Assembly: GCA_038109305.1 (NCBI GenBank)
Contig: JAYNIR010000003.1
Location: 62,001 to 126,000 of the forward strand
Origin: UBA1479 sp038109305
Lineage (GTDB): Bacteria; Pseudomonadota; Alphaproteobacteria; Rhodospirillales; Casp-alpha2
DNA: 64,000 nt
Direction: 5' to 3'
The position numbers and the translations under genes were made by a program. The notes under the pieces were generated by a model. It searched no databases and was not told the origin of the DNA. It saw only the letters and a list, made by a program, of their open reading frames with translations. Positions 16,362 to 25,109 of the stretch are shown in pieces; the first letter of the stretch is position 1, and every line of letters begins with the position of its first letter.

Positions 16362-18383
16362 ATGCGGCGCGAGCTTATACTGTCAGCCGCCGTTTTTGCC
16401 GTTGCCGCAGTTTTCGGTGCTCCAGAGGCGGTTCTGGCGAAATCGGCCGACGCCGCCGCCCAGCCGGCCGGCGCCACGCAGCCCCAGGAAATCAAAACCC
16501 TTAAGGCTTGCTTCGACGCCGTGGAAAAACGGCAGTGGAAGCTCGCGGCCTCGCTCGAGGGGCGGCTCAAAGACCCGTTAGCCCGCAAGCTGGCCCAGTG
16601 GGCGCGGCTTTCCACGCCGGGCGTTTCGGCGGAGTTGGATGAGCTTCTCCGCTTTATCCATCTGAACCCGCAATGGCCCCGGCTCGGCACCGTCAACGCC
16701 AAGGCCGAAGCGCAACTGTCAGCAAAAGGCACGGACGCCCAGGTATTGGATTGGTTTCGCGGCAAAGAACCGCAAACCACGCTGGGCCGGGTGCGGCTGG
16801 GTGAAGCGCTGCTTCGGGCGACCGACGTGAAAGACCGTAAACGCGGCGAAACCCTGATCCGGACGGCGTGGATCGAGGGGTGGTTCTCAAAACCCGAAGA
16901 AAAGCGGTTCATGAGCCAGCACGGCCGCCTGTTCGGGCCCGAAGATCATATCAAACGCCTGGACCGGCTGTTGTGGGAGGGCCAATATTATTCCGTCCGC
17001 CGGCACCTGTGGCGGGTGCCGAAGCCTTGTCAGGCGTTGGTCCTTGCGCGCATATCGCTCCGCCACGACATCGGCAACGTCGACCTGCTGGTGTCCCGCG
17101 TGCCGGAAGACCTGCAGCGCGATCCAGGGTTGATTTACGAACGGCTACGCTGGCGCCGGCGGCATGACAAAGATTCGGCACTTGATATCGCGCGCCATAT
17201 TTTGGGCAATCAGCCCTACCCGGAAAAATGGTGGAACGAACGCGTGACCCTGGTCCGCCGGGCGCTGAAAAAAGGCTTCATCACCGACGCCTACCGGATC
17301 GCCCGGTATCACGGGCTCGACGACGGCACCGATTACGCCGAGGCCGAATGGCTCGCCGGCTGGGTGGCCTTGCGGTTCCTGAAAGAACCCAAGGTCGGCC
17401 TGCAGCATTTCGGGCGCATGTTCGCCAAGGTCAACTATCCGGTTTCCCGCGCGCGTGGCGCCTATTGGATCGCCCGCGCCCATGAAACGCTCGGCAACCA
17501 GGCCGAGGCAAAGCAGTGGCATCGCCTCGCCGCCGTATACCCGACGACCTATTACGGGCAGTTGTCGTTCGCGCGGCTGCAGCCGAAATCGGGGCTCAAG
17601 CTGCCCGACCCTACGGCCGTCAGCCCGGACATCCGCAAGCAATTCGAAGCCCACGAAATGACCCGCTCGGTGCGCCTTCTGGCCCAGGCCGATGCCCATG
17701 GCCACCTGCGGCCGGTGTTGTACGAGCTGTTCCGCCGCGCCGACGACCAACCGGAATGGCGGGTGCTGGTCGCCGATCTGGCGGTCCAGGCGGACCGGCG
17801 GGATTTGGGCGTCGTCATCGCCAAGCTGGCCGCCCGCGAAGGCCAGATTCTGGCCGGCCCCGGCTACCCGGCGATCAACCTGCCCCGGCTGCCCGATAAA
17901 TGGAACCTGCCGAAAATCGAACAGCCTCTGGTGCTCGGCATGATCCGCCAAGAAAGCGTTTTCGACACGCGGGCCGTCAGCAGCGCCAGCGCCCAGGGCC
18001 TAATGCAATTGATGCCGGCGACGGCGGCGCAGGTTGCCAAACAACACGGGCTCGGCTATTCCAAGGCGAGACTGACCCGCGACCCGGCCTACAACATGAC
18101 CCTCGGGCAGAGCTATCTGGCCGCTCTGCTTGAACGGTTCGGCGGGTCTTACGTGCTGGCCGTCGCCGCCTACAATGCCGGGCCGCACCGGGTCCAATCG
18201 TGGATCAAGCTGAACGGCGACCCGCGCGAAAAAGACGTCGACATGATCGACTGGATCGAACTGATCCCCTTCGACGAAACCCGCAATTACGTGCAGCGGG
18301 TGATGGAAAACCTGCACGTCTACCGCGCCCGGCTGGCCGATACGGAGGTCGCCTTCGCGGTTCACGAAGATTTGCACCGCTGA
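16362..18383 (+). CDS. slt: Soluble lytic murein transglycosylase
   Basis: Periplasmic enzyme that cleaves the MurNAc-GlcNAc bond in peptidoglycan with 1,6-anhydro product. A Sec signal peptide (about 1-25) begins MRRELILSAAVFAVAAVFGA. A long alpha-superhelical region (about 60-500) comes next. The C-terminal SLT domain shows MIRQESVFDTRAVSSASAQG with the catalytic Glu, LMQLMPATA, and AYNAGPHRVQSWI. The 673-residue length fits Slt70-type proteins. The ATG at 16362 is chosen because it begins directly at the signal peptide. It is divergent from dapA. Confidence 0.92.
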   Translation: MRRELILSAAVFAVAAVFGAPEAVLAKSADAAAQPAGATQPQEIKTLKACFDAVEKRQWKLAASLEGRLKDPLARKLAQWARLSTPGVSAELDELLRFIHLNPQWPRLGTVNAKAEAQLSAKGTDAQVLDWFRGKEPQTTLGRVRLGEALLRATDVKDRKRGETLIRTAWIEGWFSKPEEKRFMSQHGRLFGPEDHIKRLDRLLWEGQYYSVRRHLWRVPKPCQALVLARISLRHDIGNVDLLVSRVPEDLQRDPGLIYERLRWRRRHDKDSALDIARHILGNQPYPEKWWNERVTLVRRALKKGFITDAYRIARYHGLDDGTDYAEAEWLAGWVALRFLKEPKVGLQHFGRMFAKVNYPVSRARGAYWIARAHETLGNQAEAKQWHRLAAVYPTTYYGQLSFARLQPKSGLKLPDPTAVSPDIRKQFEAHEMTRSVRLLAQADAHGHLRPVLYELFRRADDQPEWRVLVADLAVQADRRDLGVVIAKLAAREGQILAGPGYPAINLPRLPDKWNLPKIEQPLVLGMIRQESVFDTRAVSSASAQGLMQLMPATAAQVAKQHGLGYSKARLTRDPAYNMTLGQSYLAALLERFGGSYVLAVAAYNAGPHRVQSWIKLNGDPREKDVDMIDWIELIPFDETRNYVQRVMENLHVYRARLADTEVAFAVHEDLHR

Positions 18384-18476
18384 TCCCGCCACCTGCCGCC
18401 CCGCACCCTTGACCTGCCCCCGACCCGCCGCCATAACGGCGCTATTCTGGGGCTTTTAAGGATTGGAGAGAGGACC

Positions 18477-19169
18477 ATGGCCGAACCACGATTGAACGGC
18501 ATCGGCGCCTGCGTTTTTGACGCCTACGGGACGTTGTTCGACGTCGCCGCCGCCGCCGCCCACTGCAAGGACGACCTGGGTGACAAGATGGCGCCGCTGG
18601 CGGCGCTGTGGCGCGACAAGCAATTGGGCTACAGCTGGCTGCGCTCGCTGATGGGCGAATACGTGCCGTTCTGGCAGGTGACCCAGGACGCGCTGGATTA
18701 CGCGCTGAAGACTCTCGGCCTCGATGGCAATCCGGCGCTCCGCAAAAAGCTCGCCGAACTTTACTTTCAACTGGACGCCTATCCGGAAGTGAAGGACATG
18801 CTGACCAAACTAAAAGCCGCCGGGCTAAAGACCGCGATCCTGTCCAACGGCTCGCCGAATATGCTGGCCGCCGCCGTCGACAACGCCGGCATCGGCGGCC
18901 TACTGGGCGACGTCCAGTCGGTGCAGGATTTGGGTATCTTCAAGCCGCACGGCAGCGTTTATCAGATGTCGGTCGACCGGCTCGGCGTCGCGGCGGGCGA
19001 TATCTGCTTCATGTCGTCGAACGGGTGGGACGCCAAGGCCGCCGCCAACTTCGGCTTCCGCGTCGTCTGGTGCAACCGGTTCAACCAGCCGGAGGAATTC
19101 CTGCCGGGCGACATCATCACCCAGATCAAGGACCTGTCGGTGCTGCCGGGCCTGTTAGGCCTGGAATAA
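18477..19169 (+). CDS. Haloacid dehalogenase, type II (L-2-haloacid dehalogenase family)
   Basis: HAD-superfamily hydrolase of 230 residues. Nucleophile motif FDAYGTLFD (about 13-21), the QLGYSWLRSLMG segment typical of L-2-haloacid dehalogenases (about 44-55), SNGSPNML (about 122-129), the lysine motif FKPHGSVYQMS, and SSNGWDAKAAANFGF with the acidic residue are all in place. Related enzymes hydrolyse short 2-haloacids to 2-hydroxyacids; the true substrate here is not known. A GGAGAGAGG ribosome-binding site precedes the ATG. An alpha/beta hydrolase gene starts 11 bases after the stop. Confidence 0.87.
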   Translation: MAEPRLNGIGACVFDAYGTLFDVAAAAAHCKDDLGDKMAPLAALWRDKQLGYSWLRSLMGEYVPFWQVTQDALDYALKTLGLDGNPALRKKLAELYFQLDAYPEVKDMLTKLKAAGLKTAILSNGSPNMLAAAVDNAGIGGLLGDVQSVQDLGIFKPHGSVYQMSVDRLGVAAGDICFMSSNGWDAKAAANFGFRVVWCNRFNQPEEFLPGDIITQIKDLSVLPGLLGLE

Positions 19170-19180
19170 ATAGGACCGCC

Positions 19181-20038
19181 ATGGCCTTCGCCGAACGCAC
19201 CTATTCCGCCGGTGACGGCCTTGGCCTCTATTACCGGGATTACGCGCCCGAACCAGGCGTGCCCGGGAAAATCCCGGTGCTATGCCTTCCCGGGCTGACC
19301 CGGAACTCCAAGGACTTTCACGTGCCCGCCGAACGGCTGCAAAAAATTGGCCATCGGGTGATCTGCCCCGATTACCGGGGGCGCGGCCGCTCGGCCTACG
19401 ATCCGAACCCGGACAATTACCGGATGGAAACATACGTCAGCGACGTGCGGCATTTGCTGTGCGCGTTGAACCTGCACCGCGTGGCCGTCATCGGCACGTC
19501 CATGGGCGGCATTCTCGCTATGGCCATGGCGGCGGCGATCCCAACGTATCTGGCCGGCGTGGTGTTGAACGACATCGGCTGGATCGTTCCCGCCAAAGGC
19601 GTGGAACCGATCATTCAGAGCCTGAAATACGAAAAGGTCTTTGCGTCGTGGGTGGAGGCGCGCGACGCGCTCCGCCGCGGCTTTCCCGATCTGCCGGCGG
19701 ACACGGACGACGAATGGATGGAGCTCACCCAGGCCACGTTTATCGAAGGCCAAGACGGCGGCATCCACCGCGACTGGGACGGACGGATCGTCATCCCCAT
19801 TGAAAAGCTGCCGCCGGGCGATACGGACCTTCGGATTTATTTCCGGGCGCTCGCCAACATACCGACGGGCGTCGTGCGCGGCGCAAAATCGCATATACTC
19901 ACCCCGGCCATCCTGTCGGACATGGCGGCGGCGCGGGAAGACTTGATCCACGCCACCGTCACCGGCGTCGGCCACCCGCCCAACCTCAAGGAACAACTAG
20001 CCAAAGAGGTCATCGATGCCGTCCTCGCCCGCATCTGA
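19181..20038 (+). CDS. Alpha/beta hydrolase
   Basis: A 285-residue alpha/beta-fold hydrolase with the oxyanion segment VLCLPGLTRNSKDF (about 33-46), PDYRGRGRSAYDP, the nucleophile elbow GTSMGGILAMAMAA (about 104-117) and the catalytic-His motif GVGHPPNLKEQ near the end. The frame is open upstream inside the HAD gene, but ATG 19181, 11 bases after the HAD stop, fits the family start. The last 23 bases overlap the dehydratase gene, so the three genes look co-translated. Substrate unknown. Confidence 0.85.
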   Translation: MAFAERTYSAGDGLGLYYRDYAPEPGVPGKIPVLCLPGLTRNSKDFHVPAERLQKIGHRVICPDYRGRGRSAYDPNPDNYRMETYVSDVRHLLCALNLHRVAVIGTSMGGILAMAMAAAIPTYLAGVVLNDIGWIVPAKGVEPIIQSLKYEKVFASWVEARDALRRGFPDLPADTDDEWMELTQATFIEGQDGGIHRDWDGRIVIPIEKLPPGDTDLRIYFRALANIPTGVVRGAKSHILTPAILSDMAAAREDLIHATVTGVGHPPNLKEQLAKEVIDAVLARI

Positions 20039-21020
20039 AGTGCTCACCATCGCGGACATCCGCGCCGCCGCCGAGAGGCTTCGGGCCGTCGTCGTCCGCA
20101 CGCCGCTGTTGGAAAGCCTGCTGTTGAACGAGGCGCTCGGCTGCCGGTTGCGCGTCAAGGCAGAACCGCTGCAGATCACCGGTTCGTTCAAGTTTCGCGG
20201 CGCCTACAACGCGTGCTCCCAGGTACCGGCGGACAAAAAGTCCAACGGCGTCGTCGCGTTTTCGTCCGGCAACCACGCCCAGGGCGTCGCCGCGGCCGCC
20301 CACATGCTAGGCATGCCGGCGGCGATCCTGATGCCCGAGGACGCACCGAAAACCAAAATCCGCCTGACAAAGGACTGGGGAGCAGAGGTCATCACCTTCG
20401 ACCGGTTCAATCAAAGCCGGGAGGAATTGGGCGAAGCATTGCAGGCGGAGCGCGGCGCGACCCTTATCAAGCCATACGACGACCCGAAAATCATGGCCGG
20501 CCAGGGCACGCTGGCCCTAGAAGCCATGGAGACGGCGGCCGAGGCGAAACGCCTGCCCGATGTGTTTCTGTGCCCCGCCGGCGGCGGCGGACTGATCGCC
20601 GGGTCTTCGACGGCGGTCCGGGATGCGTCACCCGATACGGACGTTTATTCGGTCGAGCCCCAGGGCTTCGACGATCACGCGCGGTCGCTGTCGGCGGGCG
20701 CACGCCAGGAAAACGACCCGGATGCCCGGTCCATTTGCGATGCGCTGCTGGCGTCCAAGCCGGGTGACCTGACCTTTCAGGTCAACCGGGAAACGCTGAC
20801 CTGCGGGCTTGCCGTCTCGGACGACGAAGCGCTGACCGCCATGGCGGTCGCGTTCCGCTATCTGAAACTGGTTGTCGAACCAGGGGGTGCGGTGGCGCTT
20901 GCCGCCGTCGTCTCAGGCAAGTTGGACATCGCCGGGCGGGATATCATGGTCGTCTGTTCCGGCGGCAACGCCGACTCGGACGTTTACGCCGAAGCACTGG
21001 CCCGTCCGCTGCCGTTTTAA
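20016..21020 (+). CDS. Threonine/serine dehydratase-like PLP enzyme
   Basis: Fold-type II PLP enzyme of 334 residues. The PLP lysine is in ITGSFKFRGAYNA (about 53-65), SSGNHAQGVA holds the substrate loop (about 82-91), and the phosphate-binding glycine loop is PAGGGGLIAGS (about 188-198). It has no C-terminal ACT regulatory domain, so it resembles catabolic threonine dehydratases or related hydroxy-amino-acid ammonia-lyases rather than the allosteric IlvA. It overlaps the hydrolase gene by 23 bases and ends the HAD-hydrolase-dehydratase operon. Confidence 0.86.
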   Translation: MPSSPASEVLTIADIRAAAERLRAVVVRTPLLESLLLNEALGCRLRVKAEPLQITGSFKFRGAYNACSQVPADKKSNGVVAFSSGNHAQGVAAAAHMLGMPAAILMPEDAPKTKIRLTKDWGAEVITFDRFNQSREELGEALQAERGATLIKPYDDPKIMAGQGTLALEAMETAAEAKRLPDVFLCPAGGGGLIAGSSTAVRDASPDTDVYSVEPQGFDDHARSLSAGARQENDPDARSICDALLASKPGDLTFQVNRETLTCGLAVSDDEALTAMAVAFRYLKLVVEPGGAVALAAVVSGKLDIAGRDIMVVCSGGNADSDVYAEALARPLPF

Positions 21021-21089
21021 GCCTGACAAATATCAGGAATCCGGCAAAGCCGGCCGCATTCAATTCTGAAATCAGGTGAGCCTGCGGCT

Positions 21090-21533
21090 CTATTCGGCGG
21101 CGGCGGCCGGCGCTTTCGCCGGTTGCGCGGGCTGCTTGTCGGCTTCCAGGTCTTTCTTTTCGACCAGCCGCTTGCAGTGGCCTTCGAGGAACGCGCCGTT
21201 TTCGATGGCCAGGTCCTCGTGCAGGATGTCGCCGATCACCCGGGCCGACCGCGCAAAGGTGACGGAGCGGGCCTTGATCTGGCCGTTGATCGTGCCGTGG
21301 ACCTGCACCCGGTCGGCAACGATTTCGCCCTTAATGTTGGCGGTCTCGCCGACCAGCAGGCTTTTCGTGCGAATGTCGCCGTCGACTGTGCCGTCGATCT
21401 GGATTTCACCCTCGGAGGTCAGATCGCCGATAATCCGGAGATCCGCTGAAATGATGGACGGGCCCGCCGCCTTCGAAGCCTGTGCCGGCTGGGAAGAAGG
21501 GCTGGCCGAGCCCTTACTTGTTTTTGAAAACAT
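21090..21533 (-). CDS. Bactofilin
   Basis: Polymerising cytoskeletal protein of 147 residues. The central beta-helical DUF583 domain (about 25-120) has the repeats SIISADLRIIGDLTSEG, IQIDGTVDGDIRTKSLLVG, and VQVHGTINGQIKARSVTF. The flanks are low-complexity, with an Ala/Pro-rich tail. Its start lies inside the last 20 bases of the M23 peptidase gene, so the two are probably translationally coupled. In other alphaproteobacteria bactofilins recruit M23 peptidases to shape the cell, which fits this pairing. Confidence 0.92.
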   Translation of the reverse strand: MFSKTSKGSASPSSQPAQASKAAGPSIISADLRIIGDLTSEGEIQIDGTVDGDIRTKSLLVGETANIKGEIVADRVQVHGTINGQIKARSVTFARSARVIGDILHEDLAIENGAFLEGHCKRLVEKKDLEADKQPAQPAKAPAAAAE

Positions 21534-22839
21534 ATTTTCCTGCCCTAATGAAATTCAAAGGGTTCTTCGGCTTGTCCTTGAAGACCACCTCGTAATGCAG
21601 ATGGGGCCCGGTGCTGCGGCCCGTATTGCCCAGGAGTCCGATCTTTTCGTGGAAACTCACCTTCTGACCCTTCTTTACCAGAATTTGATGCAAATGTCCG
21701 TATCTGGTCTTCAGGCCCATGCCGTGGTCGATTTCGATCAACCGGCCGTAACGGCCTTTCCACCCGGCGAAGGTCACCACGCCGGCGGCGGTCGCGAACA
21801 CTTTCGACTTCATCGGCCCGCCCAGATCGACGCCGTAATGCGCCGACCAGCGCTGGGTGATCGGGTCTTTGCGTTTGCCGTAGGTCGAGGTGATGTAATA
21901 GGTCGGTAGCGGTGCCGCCAACGGCACGCGGGTCATTGATTCCTTCAACGTTTCGAGGCGGCCCAGGTTGCGATCCAGGTTGACCAGTTCGGCCTTGAGG
22001 TCGCTTGCCGGCAGGCCGTCGGGCTTGACCGGGATGAACGGGCCGCCAACGCCGGCCTTGGGCTCGCCCGTGCCGCCCAAAAGCTGGTCGATGTCGATGC
22101 CGGCGCCTTCCAGCACCCGCTCTAGATCGGCGATCTGGTCCGACGCGCGTTCGTTCATGCGCTGGACCACTTCGCCTTCCGTGTTCTGCAGTTCCTGAAG
22201 GCGGTCGGTCAGTTCGTCGACCCGGCGGCGCATGCGGGCCGAGTCCGACTGCGCCTTGTTGCGTTCACGCGTGACCAGGTTCAGGTCCGACTCGACGGCG
22301 CTCAGGTTATCCTTCAGCGCGAAGTTGCGGCCGGACAACGACTGCATTTCGGTTTCCAGCGAGGTCAGCTGTTCCTTCAGGCGTTCGCGGGCCTTCAAGA
22401 CCTGTTCACGTTCCGCCGTGGTGATTAGAAGCTTGCGCGAGATCGAGCTCAGGTTGCGCTGCAGCTGCGCGTTTTTTTCGACCAGCCCCAGCATCAGGGA
22501 ATGGTTTTCCTCTAGGTCCCGGGTGATGGCGGCGAATTTACGCTGATACTGCGCGACTTCGTCCAACAGCGATCGGTAGGCGTGCCTTGCGCCGAAGATT
22601 TCGTCGTTTTTCGCGTCGAGAACGCTTTCGTGGCGAACGAAACTGACGGATGTGAAAACGCCCCATGCGAAGATCGCGAAAATGACCCCCGAAACGGCCA
22701 TTTGCAACTGCTTGGTCAGGCAGAAATAGGAAACCCGGCCCTCGGTCCGCACAACGAACTGACGTTCGGGAAACGTCCGGGTCAGGAAGGCCTGCAGGCG
22801 GCTTGGCCTGTCTAGATCAAACGGTCCTCGTTTGGCCAT
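21514..22839 (-). CDS. Membrane-anchored M23 family metallopeptidase
   Basis: Peptidoglycan endopeptidase-like protein of 441 residues. A short cytoplasmic N-terminus with RTFPERQFVVRTEGRVSYF (about 21-39) precedes one membrane helix (about 45-65). A long coiled coil (about 80-235) and the C-terminal M23/LytM domain follow. The domain has HYGVDLGGP with the first His and Asp ligands, and GPHLHYEVVFK with the HxH pair, so it looks active. The ATG at 22839 is preferred over an upstream in-frame start because the family begins near MAKRG. The overlap with the bactofilin gene suggests they act together at the cell wall. Confidence 0.9.
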   Translation of the reverse strand: MAKRGPFDLDRPSRLQAFLTRTFPERQFVVRTEGRVSYFCLTKQLQMAVSGVIFAIFAWGVFTSVSFVRHESVLDAKNDEIFGARHAYRSLLDEVAQYQRKFAAITRDLEENHSLMLGLVEKNAQLQRNLSSISRKLLITTAEREQVLKARERLKEQLTSLETEMQSLSGRNFALKDNLSAVESDLNLVTRERNKAQSDSARMRRRVDELTDRLQELQNTEGEVVQRMNERASDQIADLERVLEGAGIDIDQLLGGTGEPKAGVGGPFIPVKPDGLPASDLKAELVNLDRNLGRLETLKESMTRVPLAAPLPTYYITSTYGKRKDPITQRWSAHYGVDLGGPMKSKVFATAAGVVTFAGWKGRYGRLIEIDHGMGLKTRYGHLHQILVKKGQKVSFHEKIGLLGNTGRSTGPHLHYEVVFKDKPKNPLNFIRAGKYVFKNK

Positions 22840-23134
22840 AACCCCTCGAACCCCTTCCCTTCGTCTGTCATGTCGCACAATACCTTGTTATTCATGGCAT
22901 TTTTTTCGATTTTCCCGATGCGCGCCGCGGTGGAAGCACCGCGACGGATACGGCGATATTTTATTACGCCGCGCCGGTTTTTTTTCTTTTGCGACCCCCA
23001 AAGTGCCTTGATCTGCGGGCCTTTCGACAGCCTTTGAGGACGGTATAGGGAAGGCCCAAACCGTGCAAGCCCAATTCACCGCTGGCAAGGCCTCCTTTGG
23101 CATGTTACCCAGGGCCGAACCAACCGGTAGAACC
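22840..23134. other. Divergent intergenic region, M23 peptidase and pgpA
   Basis: About 295 bases separating divergent genes. It holds T-rich runs around 22900-22990 and a GTG at 23063 that would extend pgpA in frame by 24 codons. No tRNA, hairpin terminator or known operator could be recognised. Promoters for both genes presumably lie here. Confidence 0.45.
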
Positions 23135-23662
23135 ATGCCCGGAACCAGCACCTTGGACGCCCCCGAAACCCCTTCCCCCGCCGACCGCGGGGGCTCTCCC
23201 GCCCCGCCCTTGTGGGCAAATCTGATTGCCACATGGTTCGGCGCCGGGCTTTCACCCAAAGCGCCAGGGACCGTGGGCTCCGTCGCGGCCCTTCCGGTGG
23301 CCTGGGTGATCGTTTACGGGGCCGGATGGCAGGCCCTCGCCGTGGCGGCAGTCCTTGCCACTTTGATCGGGGTTTGGGCGACGCGAAAGATGCTCGAAAC
23401 GGCGTCGGACAAGGACCCGTCCTACTTGGTCATCGACGAAGTCGCGGGCCAGTGGATCGCGCTTTTGCCGGCCGGGTTCGATCCGCTGCTGTGGCTGGCG
23501 GCATTCGCCGGGTTCCGCCTGTTCGATATCTGGAAACCGTGGCCCGTCGGGTTGGCCGACCGCAAGCTCGGTGGCGCCTGGGGGGTCATGCTGGACGACC
23601 TTCTGGCCGGCGGTTACGCTTGCCTGATCGTCCTTGGACTGCGCCACTGCAACGGGGCCTGA
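23135..23662 (+). CDS. pgpA: Phosphatidylglycerophosphatase A
   Basis: Membrane phosphatase that makes phosphatidylglycerol from phosphatidylglycerol phosphate. The family motifs GLSPKAPGTVGSVAALP, VIDEVAGQWIALLPAG and FRLFDIWKPWPVGLADR with GGAWGVMLDDLLAG are all present, spaced by membrane helices. ATG 23135 gives 175 residues; in-frame starts at 23063 and 23102 are possible. The CinA-type gene starts four bases after the stop, indicating one operon. Confidence 0.92.
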   Translation: MPGTSTLDAPETPSPADRGGSPAPPLWANLIATWFGAGLSPKAPGTVGSVAALPVAWVIVYGAGWQALAVAAVLATLIGVWATRKMLETASDKDPSYLVIDEVAGQWIALLPAGFDPLLWLAAFAGFRLFDIWKPWPVGLADRKLGGAWGVMLDDLLAGGYACLIVLGLRHCNGA

Positions 23663-23666
23663 GACC

Positions 23667-24149
23667 ATGGAACTTCCCGCCGCCAAGACCGTCATTGACC
23701 GCTATGCCGCCGAGGGCCTGACGTTGGCGACGGCGGAAAGCTGCACCGGCGGCCTGATCGCCGGGGCGTTGACCGAAATTTCCGGCTCTTCCGCCGTGGT
23801 CGACCGGGGTTTCGTCACCTATTCCAACGGCGCCAAAGCGGAACTGCTGGGCGTCGACCCGGCGCTGATCGATGCCCACGGCGCGGTGTCGGAGGACACT
23901 GCCCGCGCCATGGTCTCCGGCGCTTTGAAACACGCCCCCGTCGACTGCGCCGTTGCCGTCACCGGGATCGCCGGGCCGACCGGCGGCTCGCCGGACAAGC
24001 CGGTCGGGCTCGTCCACATGGCGGCGCTCCGCCGGGGGCAGGACATCCGCCACGAACGCCACGTGTTCCCGGGCGACCGGGCCGCCGTCCGCCAAGCGAC
24101 GGTCGACCGCGCCCTGGAAATGCTCCTGGAGTTGGCCGAAACCGGCTGA
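23667..24149 (+). CDS. CinA family protein, nicotinamide-nucleotide amidase domain
   Basis: Stand-alone CinA C-terminal (PncC-type) domain of 160 residues. Members deamidate nicotinamide mononucleotide to nicotinate mononucleotide in pyridine nucleotide recycling. The signature TLATAESCTGGLIAGALTEI (about 14-33) and VAVTGIAGPTGGSPDKPVG (about 95-113) are clear. It lacks the N-terminal molybdopterin-like domain of full-length CinA. It follows pgpA with a four-base gap. A pgpA/cinA neighbourhood next to coq10-lipA is usual in related genomes, but here 4.2 kb of accessory genes lies between them. Confidence 0.9.
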   Translation: MELPAAKTVIDRYAAEGLTLATAESCTGGLIAGALTEISGSSAVVDRGFVTYSNGAKAELLGVDPALIDAHGAVSEDTARAMVSGALKHAPVDCAVAVTGIAGPTGGSPDKPVGLVHMAALRRGQDIRHERHVFPGDRAAVRQATVDRALEMLLELAETG

Positions 24150-24408
24150 CGACGGCTTTACTTCCGGCGGCGGGAATTTTAATTAAATAATTGAAAATGT
24201 TATTATAAACATGCTTCTCTTGCGAAACGTCTTGGCTTGACGTGCACTTCGCGAATCATCCTTTTCGGCCAGCTGATTATTTTGAACTGGGGCCGGCGGG
24301 CCCGGACGACCCCACCCCAAACGCGGCCTTCGGCGGCCGGCCATCCGACGGCACGACATTTCAGTTTTACCAACTGGTTTCTGACCCCTGGCCAGCCCGA
24401 GGGCCGTC
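24150..24408. other. Non-coding stretch with AT-rich block
   Basis: About 260 bases downstream of the CinA-type gene. Positions about 24176-24213 are almost all A and T, in contrast to the GC-rich surroundings. An open frame of 63 codons (24242-24433) resembles nothing I recognise. No terminator hairpin or tRNA was seen. It marks the left edge of the accessory block. Confidence 0.45.
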
Positions 24409-24941
24409 ATGGGTTTTGGCAAAAGTCTATTGATTGCCGTGGGCTCGACGACAACCGCGGCCGCTGCCGTTGTCGGCGCCGGGCTCCTGACCAACCCCGG
24501 GCTTGAAATCTGGTCCGACACCCCGCCGCCGGAACCGGAGGCTCAACGGACCTTGGTCATAGCGCCGGTGGCGCTGGACCGGCGGGGCTACGCCCTTGCC
24601 GGGTCGCAACCGGGCGACAGGGCGTTCGTCTACGTTGAATTCGTGACCCGCCGCAAACGCGACCGGCAGATCGTTTGCCGGCTGATCCCCGCCTTCACGC
24701 CGCAATCCTGACCGACATGGGCCCGAAATTCTGGCGCGCCGGCTACAACCGGGTCGACGAGGGGCCGGACTTGGACGCGTTCGTCGGCGCGCGGCTCCGA
24801 CGCGCCCTCAGCGGCGGCGAAATCGAACGGGTGACCGTGCGATTTGTCGACAATTCACGCGACGCACCGAGGGAAAATTGCAGTCAGCGGCTCCACGGCG
24901 GCTGGGAGACGCTGCTTCGCATGCCGTCGCGGCAACGATGA
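24409..24941 (+). pseudogene. Membrane-anchored protein with FliL-like layout, frameshifted
   Basis: The first frame (24409-24711) has a hydrophobic anchor (about 5-28, beginning GKSLLIAVGSTTTAAAA) and then a segment ending DRAFVYVEFVTRRKRDRQIV. It runs into a stop shortly after a run of four C at 24687-24690. The frame one base over continues from there as RLHAAILTDMGPKFWRAGYN and IERVTVRFVDNS to a stop at 24941. Adding one C joins the two into one smooth protein. The layout (anchor, short domain, paired helix, beta ending) recalls FliL-like proteins, but this is only a resemblance. It could be a pseudogene or a sequencing error in a C run. Confidence 0.5.
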
Positions 24942-25109
24942 AGGCGTTCGGCGGCCTGCATTTTTCCGCGGTTCGGACGACCGGCGAAACCGGCGTACGC
25001 CGTCAATAGGCCATAATTCCCGCCAAAAGTTGTCACGATATATTCACGAAGTGTAAACTTACGCGAGACGGGCGCCCTCGCTCGCCCAGCCCATGACGGA
25101 GCCCCGGAC

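Noticed and set aside
24242..24433. 63-codon open frame before the FliL-like remnant.
   Set aside because: No family resemblance, no ribosome-binding site seen, and it overlaps the start of the next frame.
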